Assembly (NCBI GenBank): GCA_019914995.1
Contig: CM034128.1
Coordinates: 6,202,501 to 6,266,500 of the forward strand
Length of the DNA: 64,000 nt
Direction of reading: 5' to 3'
DNA from: Acanthochlamys bracteata
Taxonomy: Eukaryota > Streptophyta > Magnoliopsida > Pandanales > Velloziaceae
Below, one piece after another: positions 14,401 through 24,759 of this stretch (positions are counted from its first letter, which is position 1; every line of letters begins with the position of its first letter). The notes beneath the pieces were generated by a model. It was not told where the DNA came from. It saw only the letters and a program-made list of their open reading frames with translations, and made no database searches. A program made the translations under genes and the position numbers.

Positions 14401-15230
14401 TCGATATCCTTGGAACTTATCTATTTTTAATAATTTCCAACATGCTTAAACAGTAAACTATCAACAAATGGATGTTAAAAGGGTCGAAGTCTCGCCTCAA
14501 CATGTTGCAGCTTCTTATCCTATCCTTGTAATTAAGCCTCAAACAATCCCACATATATACTCAGTTGAAGGCCGAACTGCAAATAAGCACCAAAGGAACT
14601 AATAAAAAATCACAATGCGACATCCTCAACATTGTCTCGGATGGAAATAATGATTTCACAGCATACCTATAGAATGACTTAATGACAATTATGAATATTA
14701 CCTGAAAATCACTAACAGATTGCATCATTAAAGCATTAGATAAGCTCCCAAACGTTGTCCATTACAGAACAGAAGACATATTACATCCTTTATAGGACCA
14801 AACAGAGCCATTGCCGCATCTCGTCTCGCTATGATCTTCCCAGAAGGTAATTTGCGAAAAATTAGATTCTCATATTATTATCTCTAACTTGGATCGATGC
14901 TCCAAAAAACTAATGGCAAAGAAAATATCCAGACGAAACAGAAGTAGCTTACCTAGACTTCTAGTGAGTGCTAGAATACGAAATCATCCAATCCTCACAA
15001 CAAGAGTACATCCAAAATAACTCCACACAACATCCTCCCCATCGGTTGATCTAACAGTAGAAGAATTTTAAAATTATATTAGATCCAGATATCAATTAGT
15101 CAATTTCAAAACACTATAGTTGAGAAATCCCTAGCCACTGCAACACTTAGACAGCAGCAGCAGCAGTTTGAAAAACACAGCAGCTATAGCTGCATCCTTT
15201 AGCTCAATATTGGTAGCAAGCAAAAAATTG
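8430..15230. repeat. Degenerate, register-shifted edge of the array
   Basis: Array sequence continues, but the regular dimer is lost. 8430–9330 is a first-half unit fused directly to the tail of a second half. Similar ~800-bp half-units follow at about 9331–10141 and 10142–10960, then partial second- and first-half pieces up to about 15230. Divergence rises to the right; the pieces at 12.8–15.2 kb are recognisable only by anchors such as 'acttctNgtgagtgctaga' and 'caacatgttgcagcttctta'. This pattern is typical of an array edge out of reach of homogenisation. A short CAG run lies at about 15152–15166. Confidence 0.85.
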
Positions 15231-15519
15231 TATACCAACTATCAGAGTTTGCAACGTGGTGATCCTTATGCTTGCAACTTAGAGAACAGTAGTGAAGGTT
15301 CAGATTAGCGGAAACTATACTAAAGTATATATGACCATAAAAGTATCGATCAGGGAAAGATTTGTCATAACCAGAAGAAAAAAAAGGTATTGTTGACATC
15401 AATCATCGAATCCACAACAAATTAGCGGAAAATCTACAAGCAATATTTGAAAAAAAAGAATTTTAAATAAAAATAAAAAAGGCATATAAAAGAACATAGA
15501 CTGCACACAAACCGTACCT

Positions 15520-15657
15520 TACCTAGCCCTCCTAGCAATCAACTTTGAATCCTCCATAACAAATCCCAAAATTCCCAACAAAAAATGAAATGTAACACGA
15601 AAACAAATTCAGATACAACCTGCTGATAATCTAGAAAATAACGAATGCCCACAAAAC
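15520..15657 (-). repeat. Third, diverged copy of the first-exon block
   Basis: On the minus strand this repeats the end of the 526-bp blocks to its right: a 'ctgataatc' acceptor-like site, the 'gttgggaatttNgggattt' stretch, and a terminal 'AGGTAAGGTAC' donor-like site. It differs at many positions, so it is older than the other two copies and only its downstream part is present. Confidence 0.65.
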
Positions 15658-16183
15658 GTACCTTACCTTGCCCCATCTTCCAACGAATCTTGAGTCCTCC
15701 AATAAAAATCCTGAAATTCCCAACAAAAATAAAAATATAACGTAGGAAGAAATTTGGATACGAACCTTCTGATAATCAAGAACGCCGACTGCATCAACTA
15801 TCGTGCAACGTTTCCCAATAATCAACCAATTTTCTCAAACATCTTGCTAGTTGCAACGACTCCTCGGTGTTTCACTTTATGGTGATGAGAACTTGAAAAA
15901 ATAATAATGAAAAGAATTTTCAAAATCAAATAGTAACAGTCCACCAAAATCACCCGAAATCAAATTAACGTAAACCATGATCGAGCTCTCCAAACAATCT
16001 CCCTCTCCAATCGAAAACCTAAACCCTACCTGACTTTAGAAGAACACTCGCAAGATTTTTGAAGATACTCAACACAGGCAGACAGACAGAAATATTAACA
16101 CAAACAAATATTCGAGAAAGTACACTCTGCTGATAGGAAAGAGAGAAATCCGGCGGTTGATACTTATAATTATCACATTAGAA
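15658..16183 (-). repeat. Promoter/first-exon duplication, downstream copy
   Basis: 526-bp block nearly identical to 16184–16707. Read on the minus strand it has a leader ending 'cttctaaagtcag' with a GTAGGG donor (exon end 16030), an intron-like stretch, a 'gattatcag' acceptor region, and a second segment with ATGGGGCAAG (ATG at 15676–15674) running into a GTAAGG donor after 15667. The encoded start would be Met-Gly-Gln plus a split codon beginning with G. The protein cannot be named from this. Confidence 0.72.
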
Positions 16184-16707
16184 GTACCTTACCTTGCCCC
16201 ATTTTCCAACGAATCTTGAGTCCTCCAGTAAAAATCCTGAAATTCCCAACTAAAAGTGAAATATAACGTAGAAAGAAATTTGGATACGAACCTGCTGATA
16301 ATCAAGAACGCCGACTTCTTCAATTATCCTGCAACATTTCCCAATAATCAACCAGTTTTCTCAAACATTTTGCAAGTAGCAACGACTCCTCGGTGTTTCA
16401 CTTGATGGTGATGAGAACTTGAAAAAATAATAATGAAAACAATTTTAAAAATCAAATAGTAACAGTCCACCAAAATCACCCGAAACCAAATTATCGTAAA
16501 CCATGATCGAGCTCTCCAAACAATCTCCCTCTCCAATCGAAAACCTAAACCCTACCTGACTTTAGAAGAACACTCGCAAGATTTTTGAAGATACTCAACA
16601 GAGGCAGACAGACAGAAATATTAACACAAACAAATATTCGAGAAAGTACACTCTGCTGATAGGAAAGAGAGAAATCCGGCTGTTGATAGTTATAATTATA
16701 ACATTAG
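16184..16707 (-). repeat. Promoter/first-exon duplication, upstream copy
   Basis: Second block, about 95% like its neighbour by eye. On the minus strand it has 'ttataattata' (TATA-like) at its upstream end, a leader ending at 16556 before GTAGGG, the intron motif 'gtagggtttaggttttcg' common in plant 5' leaders, and ATGGGGCAAG (ATG at 16202–16200) followed by GTAAGG after 16193. Because the block includes the promoter-like segment, each copy could start transcription. Confidence 0.72.
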
Positions 16708-17775
16708 TAAATGCGAACGGTACGGATTTGTATCCGTTGGAAATTGGACAACGCTGTCATTATTGTTAAAATTCTAAATAGTTTACAGCTATAGTTATTA
16801 TAGTTTATGAAAAAAGCCTTGCTTTATAGGCGAACCGTTTTTTTTTCAGCTTTGTTTCATTTTGCATGATTAGTATAATATAAAAAATTATGTTACATTA
16901 GAAGTGACTATACCAAGCATAAAACTAATTCTAAATATATATAATATAAATATCTATAAAAAGTGTTCAAATATTTATTCAAAATTAATTTGCATAATTT
17001 ATTATTTAATTTATAAATATTAATATAAAAAAGTATTTATACAATTATTACAAAATAATACATAAAAAATTTAAAAACTTAATAATATATTAATTATTAT
17101 ATATTTAAAAATATTAATTATTTTATATTTTATTTAGAAATAAATATAATTTAGTTAAACCTTAAAACTGCTTTCGCACCATAAAATATCTTTATTGTAA
17201 GAGCTTAAAAGTTTTTGGTACTTTCAAACAGAGCCTTCATGCTCTCATTAAAAATCTAGCGTGTAAAGCAAGCCAAATAACCAATCTCCGCAAGTTTCTT
17301 AATATATAAACAGTAAAATAAACTAAATTAGTTTTATTTATGAATTATTTTCTATTCATTACATATTTGGGTTATTGTTACATTCATCATGCAACTGAAT
17401 TTCCTCTTAACCCGTTTATGAACCTTGTAACTAGCTTGTATGAATAAAGGGTGCGTTTTAGAATCAAGATGGAAGATTATTTCAGGGAAGACTGCATGGC
17501 TAAGGCCTAACGAAGAAGAAGGCTATTTCGTTAAGTGCTGGATGGAGAAGAAGTATTCAGGTAAAACTTATCTAATTGAGCTCATTAGACATTAATTGGG
17601 AATGATGCACCTTGTAGAATGCAAGAATTTAAAATATAAGATGTAGAATTGTAATTATGAAAGCCTAACATTAACCAAAATTTGTTTATCAATAATATGG
17701 TAGAGATAATAAACTTGTTTAATATACAATCAGCCCAGCAATACAGTCCAATAACTGCCAGCTTTTTGTAGCTTA
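16708..17775. other. AT-rich intergenic DNA
   Basis: Upstream side of the minus-strand first-exon blocks. Very AT-rich from about 16860 to 17170, with no open frame of substance. No gene or clear transposon end was recognised. Confidence 0.6.
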
Positions 17776-17778
17776 TTA

Positions 17779-18459
17779 GGATATGTTTGAATTATGGGTA
17801 GACATAAAAAATAATAGTAATAGTAAAATATTTTTTCATGTCTACTTATATTTGATAATATATCATTAAAGAAAAAGATAAAAACTATTTCTCATTTTTT
17901 TCACTATTCTGTAGTTAAATATATACCGATCAGATTGGTATGTACACAGTGATAAGAAAAAAAACAAATTTACTTTCTCTTTTGTTTTTTTATTTTTTTA
18001 ATATTTATTTATAATTTAATATTTTTAAATTAAGACATGTTATTTTTTATTATAATAATTTAAAAATTTTTTTAATTTAATTAACTTTAATTGGTAGAAA
18101 AAATAATAAAATTATATGTTTAGTTTACATATTTAATAATTGATATAATTTTAGATTAATATAAAAAATTAATCTAAAAGTTATATTAATAAAGTTTATT
18201 TAAATTATATTAATAAATTAGTTAAAGTAATATAATAAAAGTAATATTAATATAAATAAAAAAATATTTGAGTTTTTTATGAAAAATTTATTTCTATTAC
18301 TTATTCATTTACCGATCTACTAAATATAGTTAATTTATTACCCTTATTATATATTCAAATATCGTAAAATTAATTAACTATTATTTATTATCCGTTCTCT
18401 TATAATTTTCTTATCCGTTTTTTTATTCTTATTTTTTATATTTAAATCCAAACATATCC
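17779..18459. mobile_element. Harbinger/Tourist-type MITE, 681 bp
   Basis: The ends are inverted: left GGATATGTTTGAATT, right (reverse complement) GGATATGTTTGGATT. The element is flanked on both sides by TTA (17776–17778 and 18460–18462), the usual target duplication of PIF/Harbinger elements. The interior is extremely AT-rich and non-coding. A related but incomplete copy lies near 39.15–39.69 kb. Confidence 0.78.
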
Positions 18460-18505
18460 TTAGAGTAATTTTTTTGGAGCACTCCCTTACCATCGGCTAT
18501 CTTTA

Positions 18506-18747
18506 GGGCGTTTGGAACGCGTTCTGGGCGCGTTCGCAGAATGCACACCTTAGCGCTCACCCAAAAATTTTTGTTGAGCTTGAATTTTATTTAAAAATTA
18601 GAAAGATATTAACACATTGACATTAAAAAATTATTATATATTTATTTTTTAAAATATAATAAAAATTGGCAAGTTTGCTTTTTAAAAAGAATCACAAAAT
18701 GTTCTTTTTCTTCAAAAGCGTCTTTATAAAGCAATTCTGAACAACCC
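18506..18747. mobile_element. Small TIR element, 242 bp
   Basis: Left end GGGCGTTTGGAAC; right end in reverse complement GGGTTGTTCAGAATTGC. CTTTA flanks both sides (18501–18505 and 18748–18752), with TTA inside it. It shares its right half with the 232-bp element at 43551–43782 ('gttctttttcttcaaaagcg'), so the two belong to one family. Confidence 0.65.
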
Positions 18748-18874
18748 CTTTATCCCTCCTCTGGCATTTTCATCCTGCCACTCGGTGGACCTTTCATGCT
18801 GCCGGACACAAACGAATTTATCGTCCTCTCTGCAGCCTCTATCATGGCACCCTCCTACATGAATCAATAATTAG

Positions 18875-19600
18875 TAGTGTCCAATTTAACCTTATTTTCT
18901 ACTTCTTATTGTTTGATGGCGAACTTATCTTGAGGCAAAGAAAGAAATATGCCTCTTGTCTTGGTGTTAATACCCTGACTGTTCCAGTGCAGTCAAACAG
19001 CTTCTCGCTACTATTCTCTTAGTTTCTCACTTGGAAGCTTCCAATGAATCTTCCCTCGCTTTTTACTAATTCCTCGATGGCATCTTATCAAGTCCTCCTT
19101 AAATATCAATTACAATGATGATTTCATCTCTCTTAATTGTATTACAGAAGAATTGCATCTTCTGCCGCTTGTGCTGCTTCATTGACAAGCGCGATGGCTT
19201 CAGCAATAGCAGTTTGAATTACGGAGTTCTCCTATACTCCGTATGGTTCTTGTTTCAGCATTATGTTTGTGAAGGAAGCGTTTAGTAATACTTATCAAAT
19301 AGAATTTTTCTACAATAAAAAAAATATTTTGAAAATATTTTCAGAAAGGAATTTTATTATTTTTATTTAAAATATTTTAAAAATTAGTAACAAAATTTAT
19401 ACAATATATAATTTTTTTATATTTTTAAAATTTTTAAATAAATATTATATAATATTGGACTAGTAGCGAGAATCTGTTTGACTGAATTGGAGCAGTCAGG
19501 GTATTAACACGAAGACAAGAGTAAAAACTTTGCCTCAAGGTAAGTCCCACATCAAACAATTACAAGAAGCAGAAAATAGGGTTCAATTAGAATATTATAG
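18875..19600. mobile_element. Fold-back element with ~140-bp inverted arms
   Basis: 18875–19014 is the reverse complement of 19455–19600 with some mismatches. Both arms contain the block 'gtgttaataccctgactg' and the block 'ttgaggcaaag'. The ~440-bp loop is not AT-only. On its minus strand about 26 codons (near 19225–19150) read as an alanine-rich amphipathic peptide, VIQTAIAEAIALVNEAAQAA, and stop soon after. This could be a captured gene fragment. I do not recognise a superfamily, and no target duplication is clear. Confidence 0.65.
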
Positions 19601-20322
19601 AAAATTTATTTAAAAATATAAAGTAAAAAATTGGTAGGAGAAGTAGTTGAAGCAATACCAAATGTCCTGCTATTTGCTCAAGAGTTTGGCAGGCAAAGAA
19701 GAATAACGAATTTGCTCAGTGGAGCAGCATATGAGTGCATCTACTGAGCTGTTCAAGGAACACGCACGCATTGCAATTTTCTGAAGGTAAAAAGTGTAGC
19801 TAAACCAAACACTGTTTCTTTTGGTGGTGTATGGTATGAGAATATCAATCTTATTCAGTAATGAGATATTTTTCGCTTGGGATAATGAACTATTTTGTCC
19901 TGCTATTTCGGAGAAGATCAGGAATATACTTTCGTAATTCAGTTTCAAAACTACATAAAGCTTATCAATATCTAGCGTAAAGCGTCTCTATTGTGTTAGT
20001 CATTCCAATTGGTAATCTCAACTTTCAACAAACTGACAAATAATCTACTTCAAAAATAATCCTGTCTAATTATTCACCTATATGACATTCAAAATGACGG
20101 TTATCCAAGATCCGAGACATTTGTAATTGGTGGATACTTCAATCAAGAATTAAATAACCACTTCGTGGTGATACCATTTCCATTTGTTTTTTCTATGTAC
20201 ATTCAATCATCAATGATGCTTCATTTGGTGCATCAGTTTTGGCGCATGCTTACATAATAGTTCCAAAGCACACACCCTTTAAGCATCAACTCTTACCACA
20301 TGAGTACCTAACGATATAAGAT
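19601..20322. other. Unassigned DNA downstream of the LFR-like pseudogene
   Basis: Contains a 92-codon minus-strand frame (19948–19670) with an acceptor-like 'ttttaccttcag' near 19790, but no recognisable family. On the minus strand it would lie 3' of the LFR-like remnant and could be its old 3' end. Confidence 0.35.
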
Positions 20323-22086
20323 TTACATACCCAAAACAGCTTTACCACTATATATTTTGTTGTTCGACCTTAACTCGAAAAGTATGAGGGCAAAGATGTC
20401 CGAATCTTTTCCATCACAGAGAAATATCTCTATAAATGTGCTCTCGTCATGAACCATCAGAAGATTTTTGTTTCGCGGCCTAGAAGCCAGGTTCTCCAAA
20501 ATCATTAACGCTTTCCTGCCCACCTCTGGGATAGGATGTGGACACCACAAAGCAGGAGCCTATCAACAGCCCTACCCAAGTTAAGAGAACTAAGTTAAAT
20601 TTTCAATTTAGGAGGTGCTTCCTTCAAACTCTTCTAGCGACACCAACAGAAGGAACTCACTGGGTCAAGAATTATAGTTCTCACCATTTCTCACCGGCAA
20701 GCTTTAACCTATAATCCACATTTACTTCAGAGAGGTTATAATTAAGTGCCCCAACTGCTGCAACATGTGCATCAATCACTTGAAGGCACCAAAGATCAAC
20801 TAGTCATTTGAATATATACAAGAATCGAGAATCTTTCAGGGCATGCAGATTATTTTCCATAGTTAAGTAGATAACAAGAAATAGAACTGCCATGAATACC
20901 GATTTACAGCAATGTATATAAATGCTACTGTAGCCATTTGTTTTCTGGGACTTTCTTCATAGACTGATTAATCAGAAAAAATATCTTACTCATATAACCA
21001 ATGTATTTTTAAATGTAAAGCATGTTGAGGCCCCAATAGGTGTTGAACGGTTGGTTCTTACAAATCGTTCCTTGTATTATTTTATTTCTACATTCTTCTA
21101 CGTTTTTCTTTTTTCTTTAGGTTAGTGACTCATTCTTAGCGGCCACTTATGCTATCCTGAAGGTGCATGTTCAGCAACATAACAGGATAGGATTTTGAAG
21201 ATTAACTAGTATAATGTCATTAATGTTGCACAGGAGACAAGTATGAATTTACTATCTTTGTATATTGTAATATGACCAAAACGAACGAGAAAGTAATCGA
21301 AAGATAAATTGAGAGAAATTGCAGTTTAATTTTTTTCTCCTTTGATTAGGATTGAAAGAAAATCTGAAGAGAGGAAGGAAAGAAGTAAAAACTCTTCCTT
21401 GTCCCTTCGTCCTTTTGACTGTTCATAAGTAAAACATAACCCGACCAACTCATGTTCATCCACAGGCTAAAAAGTTTCAATTAATCTACTGGTAGAAAAT
21501 GCATAAACACATGACAACTTTGCAGCCTGGATATGTTGCTGCTGAAGTTAGAAATTCAAATAAATCATGGCAGTATTTAATGCATCTCCACCGAAGACAC
21601 AATTTTACGTGACTAAACCTACTAAGTAAATGATTATTAATTGATTTCACCAACTGTGGAAAAGAAGGGAGTTAAAAGGCTCATTGTTAGGATTTACGAT
21701 GAGGCGTTCAAGCAATTTGGCAGATGCACAGTGCCATGTTTTCACTGAACGCCCCTGCATTCTATGAATTCCTTCAACTGCATGTTTCTCGCTGATCGTA
21801 ATTCGCAAAATAATAGATTTTAGAACGTAACCCACACAAACCAGTAAATTAATTTCTCAGACACACGTTAGTTTAATAAAAGATGGCGATGATGAGATGA
21901 ATATTCGAAGATCAAGCTTGGAGCTAAGTTGACAATCGCCTCAAGCGCATTGGTGACAAGTTCTTCATCTTCTGTGCAATCAAATATCTTTCTAAAATTC
22001 ATATTAATGTCGTTTGATAGAGTCAAATTTTCCCAGCACTTCTTGAAACAAAATTCTATAAGACAAGCGAGTAAATAAACGAACAA
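20323..22086 (-). pseudogene. LFR-like armadillo-repeat gene, broken C-terminal half
   Basis: LFR (LEAF AND FLOWER RELATED) is a plant ARM-repeat subunit of SWI/SNF chromatin remodelling complexes. Four minus-strand pieces match its C-terminal half in order. About 22037–21868 has TEDEELVTNALEAIVNLAP. 21835–21647 has ISEKHAVEGIHRMQG and WHCASAKLLERLIVNPNNEP. About 20815–20700 has LVDLWCLQVIDAHVAAVGAL then EVNVDYRLKLAGEKW. About 20560–20323 has HPIPEVGRKALMILENLAS and ends in the family's C-terminal ILFELRS region. An in-frame stop follows EKW, and the frame shifts between the third and fourth pieces. The N-terminal half was not found. An intron or insertion of ~830 bp separates pieces two and three. 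The remnant spread over introns suggests a decayed duplicate rather than a retrocopy. Confidence 0.8.
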
Positions 22087-22334
22087 CTAATACAAAGGAA
22101 AGATAGATAATCTAGTAGATGAGACAACACAATCCTCTCTAGTTCCAGGCTGACAATACACCAATATGATATCAGATCAAGCTCTTAGTAACAAAAACTG
22201 GAGCAACTTGTACATATAAGACATGTGCTAGAATGAGTAAACTCATCAGTTTCTTTGCCACATGGTAATATTTTATCTCACTGAGGATTACGTGTTAATA
22301 GTATGAACATCTTAGAGTGATCCAGAAACTCTAG

Positions 22335-22883
22335 TGTACGATCAATTCTCCAAACTAAAATGATTGATCAACTAGTAAGATTAGTATTTTCTACATATAA
22401 GCACATGTACATTCTCATATCTAGCTAATATAAAATTATTAAAAAATATGATGAGTTATTAAGCCTACTAAATTAGAATTATTTCAAGTTAGTTATTCTA
22501 TTTTTTACTTGGCACTATTTTTACACCCCTCCACTACTAATCCGAATCTAGTCCAACTTGGAGGGCCAACAATCTCCTTATAGCAACACGCCACGTGGTT
22601 TGACCTCATCGAATTTTGATATCAATTGTAGGATCGGATTCCCGATATAAAATGATTGGCCAACCCCTCAAATGTTAGCATATACTCATTCCAACACTCA
22701 GCCAAGACAGGACTATTAAGAATTGTGGGTTGTTAAACTTACTAAATCAGAGCTCACTTAGCTCTGTCTAGAGCGAGTTGCTATCCCACCTCGAACTTGG
22801 TTAGTCTTTTTTTTTTTCACTTGAGCATGATTTCTAAACCCCTCCGCTACTAACTCAAATTTAGCCAAATTGGAGGCCCAATA
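22335..22883 (-). mobile_element. TRIM retroelement (fossil), minus orientation
   Basis: Miniature LTR element without coding sequence. On the minus strand the upstream LTR runs about 22883–22628, a primer-binding-like region (resembling TGGTATCAGAGC) lies near 22624–22612, and the second LTR runs about 22571–22335. The short internal region resembles that of the copy at 43.5–44.4 kb ('cgtgttg…aaggagattg'). Flanks are TCTAG and TCTAT, a near-perfect 5-bp target duplication. The LTRs differ at many sites, so the insertion is old. Confidence 0.75.
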
Positions 22884-23499
22884 TCTATGCAAACATATAA
22901 CTTAAACTTTTAGATTTCAGTCATAACGATTCATGGTGTTCTAACAGTAACATTCTAAATTGCCACTTAGTAAAGCCATTGAGAACATACAAAGGACTCT
23001 GCAGTATACTATAAACCTAATTAACTGGTTAACCTTAAATCTTCTTGAGAGCTTGCTCTCAGGCACCTGAATGCATGCAGTGCATAACTTGTTCAATCCT
23101 CAAATTATTAACTAAACTTATGCCAAAGAAATGAGGTGCAGCATTCCGTCACATGTGATATTCGAGGAATGCTTATGTTGGGAGATGATAACCTCATTAT
23201 CTAGCATGAAAGTAAGTTATGTGTGATATTTGAAATAGCCACAACACACTGTTGCCTTTCTAATACTCCATCATCGATGTTGAACAAGTCATCTTCTTGA
23301 ATCCACTAATATGAGGAATACTGCTTTATGACCAGTCCAGTTTTTAGCACCATCGTCAACACGTAGAGATTAGAGGTACCTAAACCATCCACCTACAATA
23401 GTGTCTGTAATGCCACTTTAGCGAAAAACTTATTTTTTTGCATGAAGTACTTCAATGCTATGGCTGTACATAACGAAACTATCAAGGTAAATACCATCC
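22884..23499. other. Intergenic DNA, nothing recognised
   Basis: Moderately AT-rich. No gene, no clear terminal repeats. The beginning of the gypsy fossil may extend into its right end. Confidence 0.5.
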
Positions 23500-24759
23500 G
23501 CTTTTATCTTCAAAGTTGCATTCTAATTATGGTGGTGTCACAAGTATGAAGAAATGGGTAAATGCATCTGCACCATCGAGAGGACTTCAAGGGGAACTCC
23601 GGAGGTATTTCTTTAGGAATAACGAAGAAAAAGAAGCCCGTGGACACCCACACTTACTTAGCAAACGTGATCGATTTGCAAGTACATCAAGGAATTCACC
23701 ACCCTTATATTAGAAATAGATGACATATCCTACAAAGACTCCCTCTTCTACTTCCTGGATGGCCTCAGAGATTGAGCAAGGGTAGAACTAGAGAAGTGTG
23801 GTGTGCAAAATTTAAACACCGCCATTGTGGAAGCCGAATCCCTCAACGATTATTCTTCTCAATCTAAGAAAAAGAGGTGCAATCATGATAAAAAAGCATA
23901 CGACATAGTCAAGGCCTCAACAACAGAGGACCTGAAAATTTCATGATGATAAGGATAAACATGATAAGCCAAGTAAAAGTGGTGCATCGAAATCTCAAAA
24001 TTCATTATTTGCGATAGATTGCATTATGTAAGAGATTGCCAAAAGTATAAGGCTCTCAACGCCTACCCTCCTAGTACGAGGAGTCATCACTTAAGGAGTT
24101 GTCGGTAGGTTTGGGCTCCCTCCAAAGGCTTGGAGCGCTTAAACACCACGACTCGCCACTTGTGCCGCCAGGCAAAGAAAGGCTTATGTTGAAGGCTGCC
24201 ACCATAAATGATAAGACAACTTATGCTTTACTTGACATAAGAATACCCCATAATTTTGTCCCTAAGAAGAGGCCAAGAGGTTAAGTCTCAATGCAATAAA
24301 AGATGGTGGGGTGTGCAAGCAATGAACTCATCTGCCAAGCAAATTATCGACATCGCTCAATCTGTCTCATCAAACTTAGAGTATGGAGTAGGATACTTGA
24401 CTCTCCATTATTCCCATGGATGACTTTCAAGTGGTCTTACGTATAAAGTTTTTTTACCAAGCTCATGGCTACCCTTAGCCAGCAATTAACTCTCTCTTTT
24501 GAGTGGGAGCCAAACATTCATACTCCAGATAGAACGCACAGCCAAATAATAGACAAAAGTACTATCCGCCATGCAATTTAAGAAGAGCCGAAAGAACTTA
24601 GGGAGGACACCGTTACATCTAAGGATCCCATACCTACTGCCATACAAGCTGTTCTTAAGGACATAAAGACGTGATCCCTGCAAAACTTCGAAAAATATTA
24701 TCTCTGTCTGATTAAAATAATACTACCATCCATTAGAGAGATGAGATGCTATGAATAGG
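23500..24759 (+). mobile_element. Ty3/gypsy fossil: gag–protease region
   Basis: Plus-strand remnant of a Ty3/gypsy polyprotein. A gag segment near 23740–23870 resembles the family pattern 'DGL…A…EL…GV…A…AES', followed by a zinc-knuckle-like part near 24010 and a protease-like part near 24180–24480 (LLD…HNFV, then MDDFQVVL). The linker before reverse transcriptase lies near 24560–24700. The element is broken many times and lacks most of pol. It ends next to LTR-like sequence that resumes at 28074 beyond a younger insertion. Age: old. Confidence 0.75.
24755..24759. repeat. Target duplication ATAGG, left
   Basis: Perfect 5-bp match to 28069–28073, flanking the 3.3-kb LTR-like element. Confidence 0.85.

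Larger units (their letters stand above)
1..15230. repeat. Higher-order tandem array, ~1.7-kb units (runs off left edge)
   Basis: The junction 'gaaccagggaac' followed by 'gaataatcaaccttgaag' recurs near 1705, 3395, 5099, 6752 and 8430, giving unit lengths of about 1703, 1690, 1704, 1653 and 1678 bp. Each unit splits into a first half of ~890 bp and a second half of ~810 bp that align with each other at lower identity. Both halves carry variants of 'acttctggtgaNtgctag', of 'cacatctcgcaatgatctt' and of 'ctcaacatgttg'. The order of events is therefore an old half-unit duplication followed by amplification of the dimer. The right portion (8.4–15.2 kb) is more diverged and irregular. No conserved reading frame spans the units. 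The minus strand is T-rich and intron-like. Confidence 0.93.

Noticed and set aside
1-15230. CRISPR-like or centromeric satellite interpretation of the array
   Set aside because: Units are 1.7 kb with no spacer/repeat alternation, and nothing in the window shows centromere identity.
15631-16536. Minus-strand frames over the duplicated first-exon blocks (64 and 62 codons)
   Set aside because: They run through the presumed introns and differ between the two near-identical copies; the splice-site reading explains the region better.
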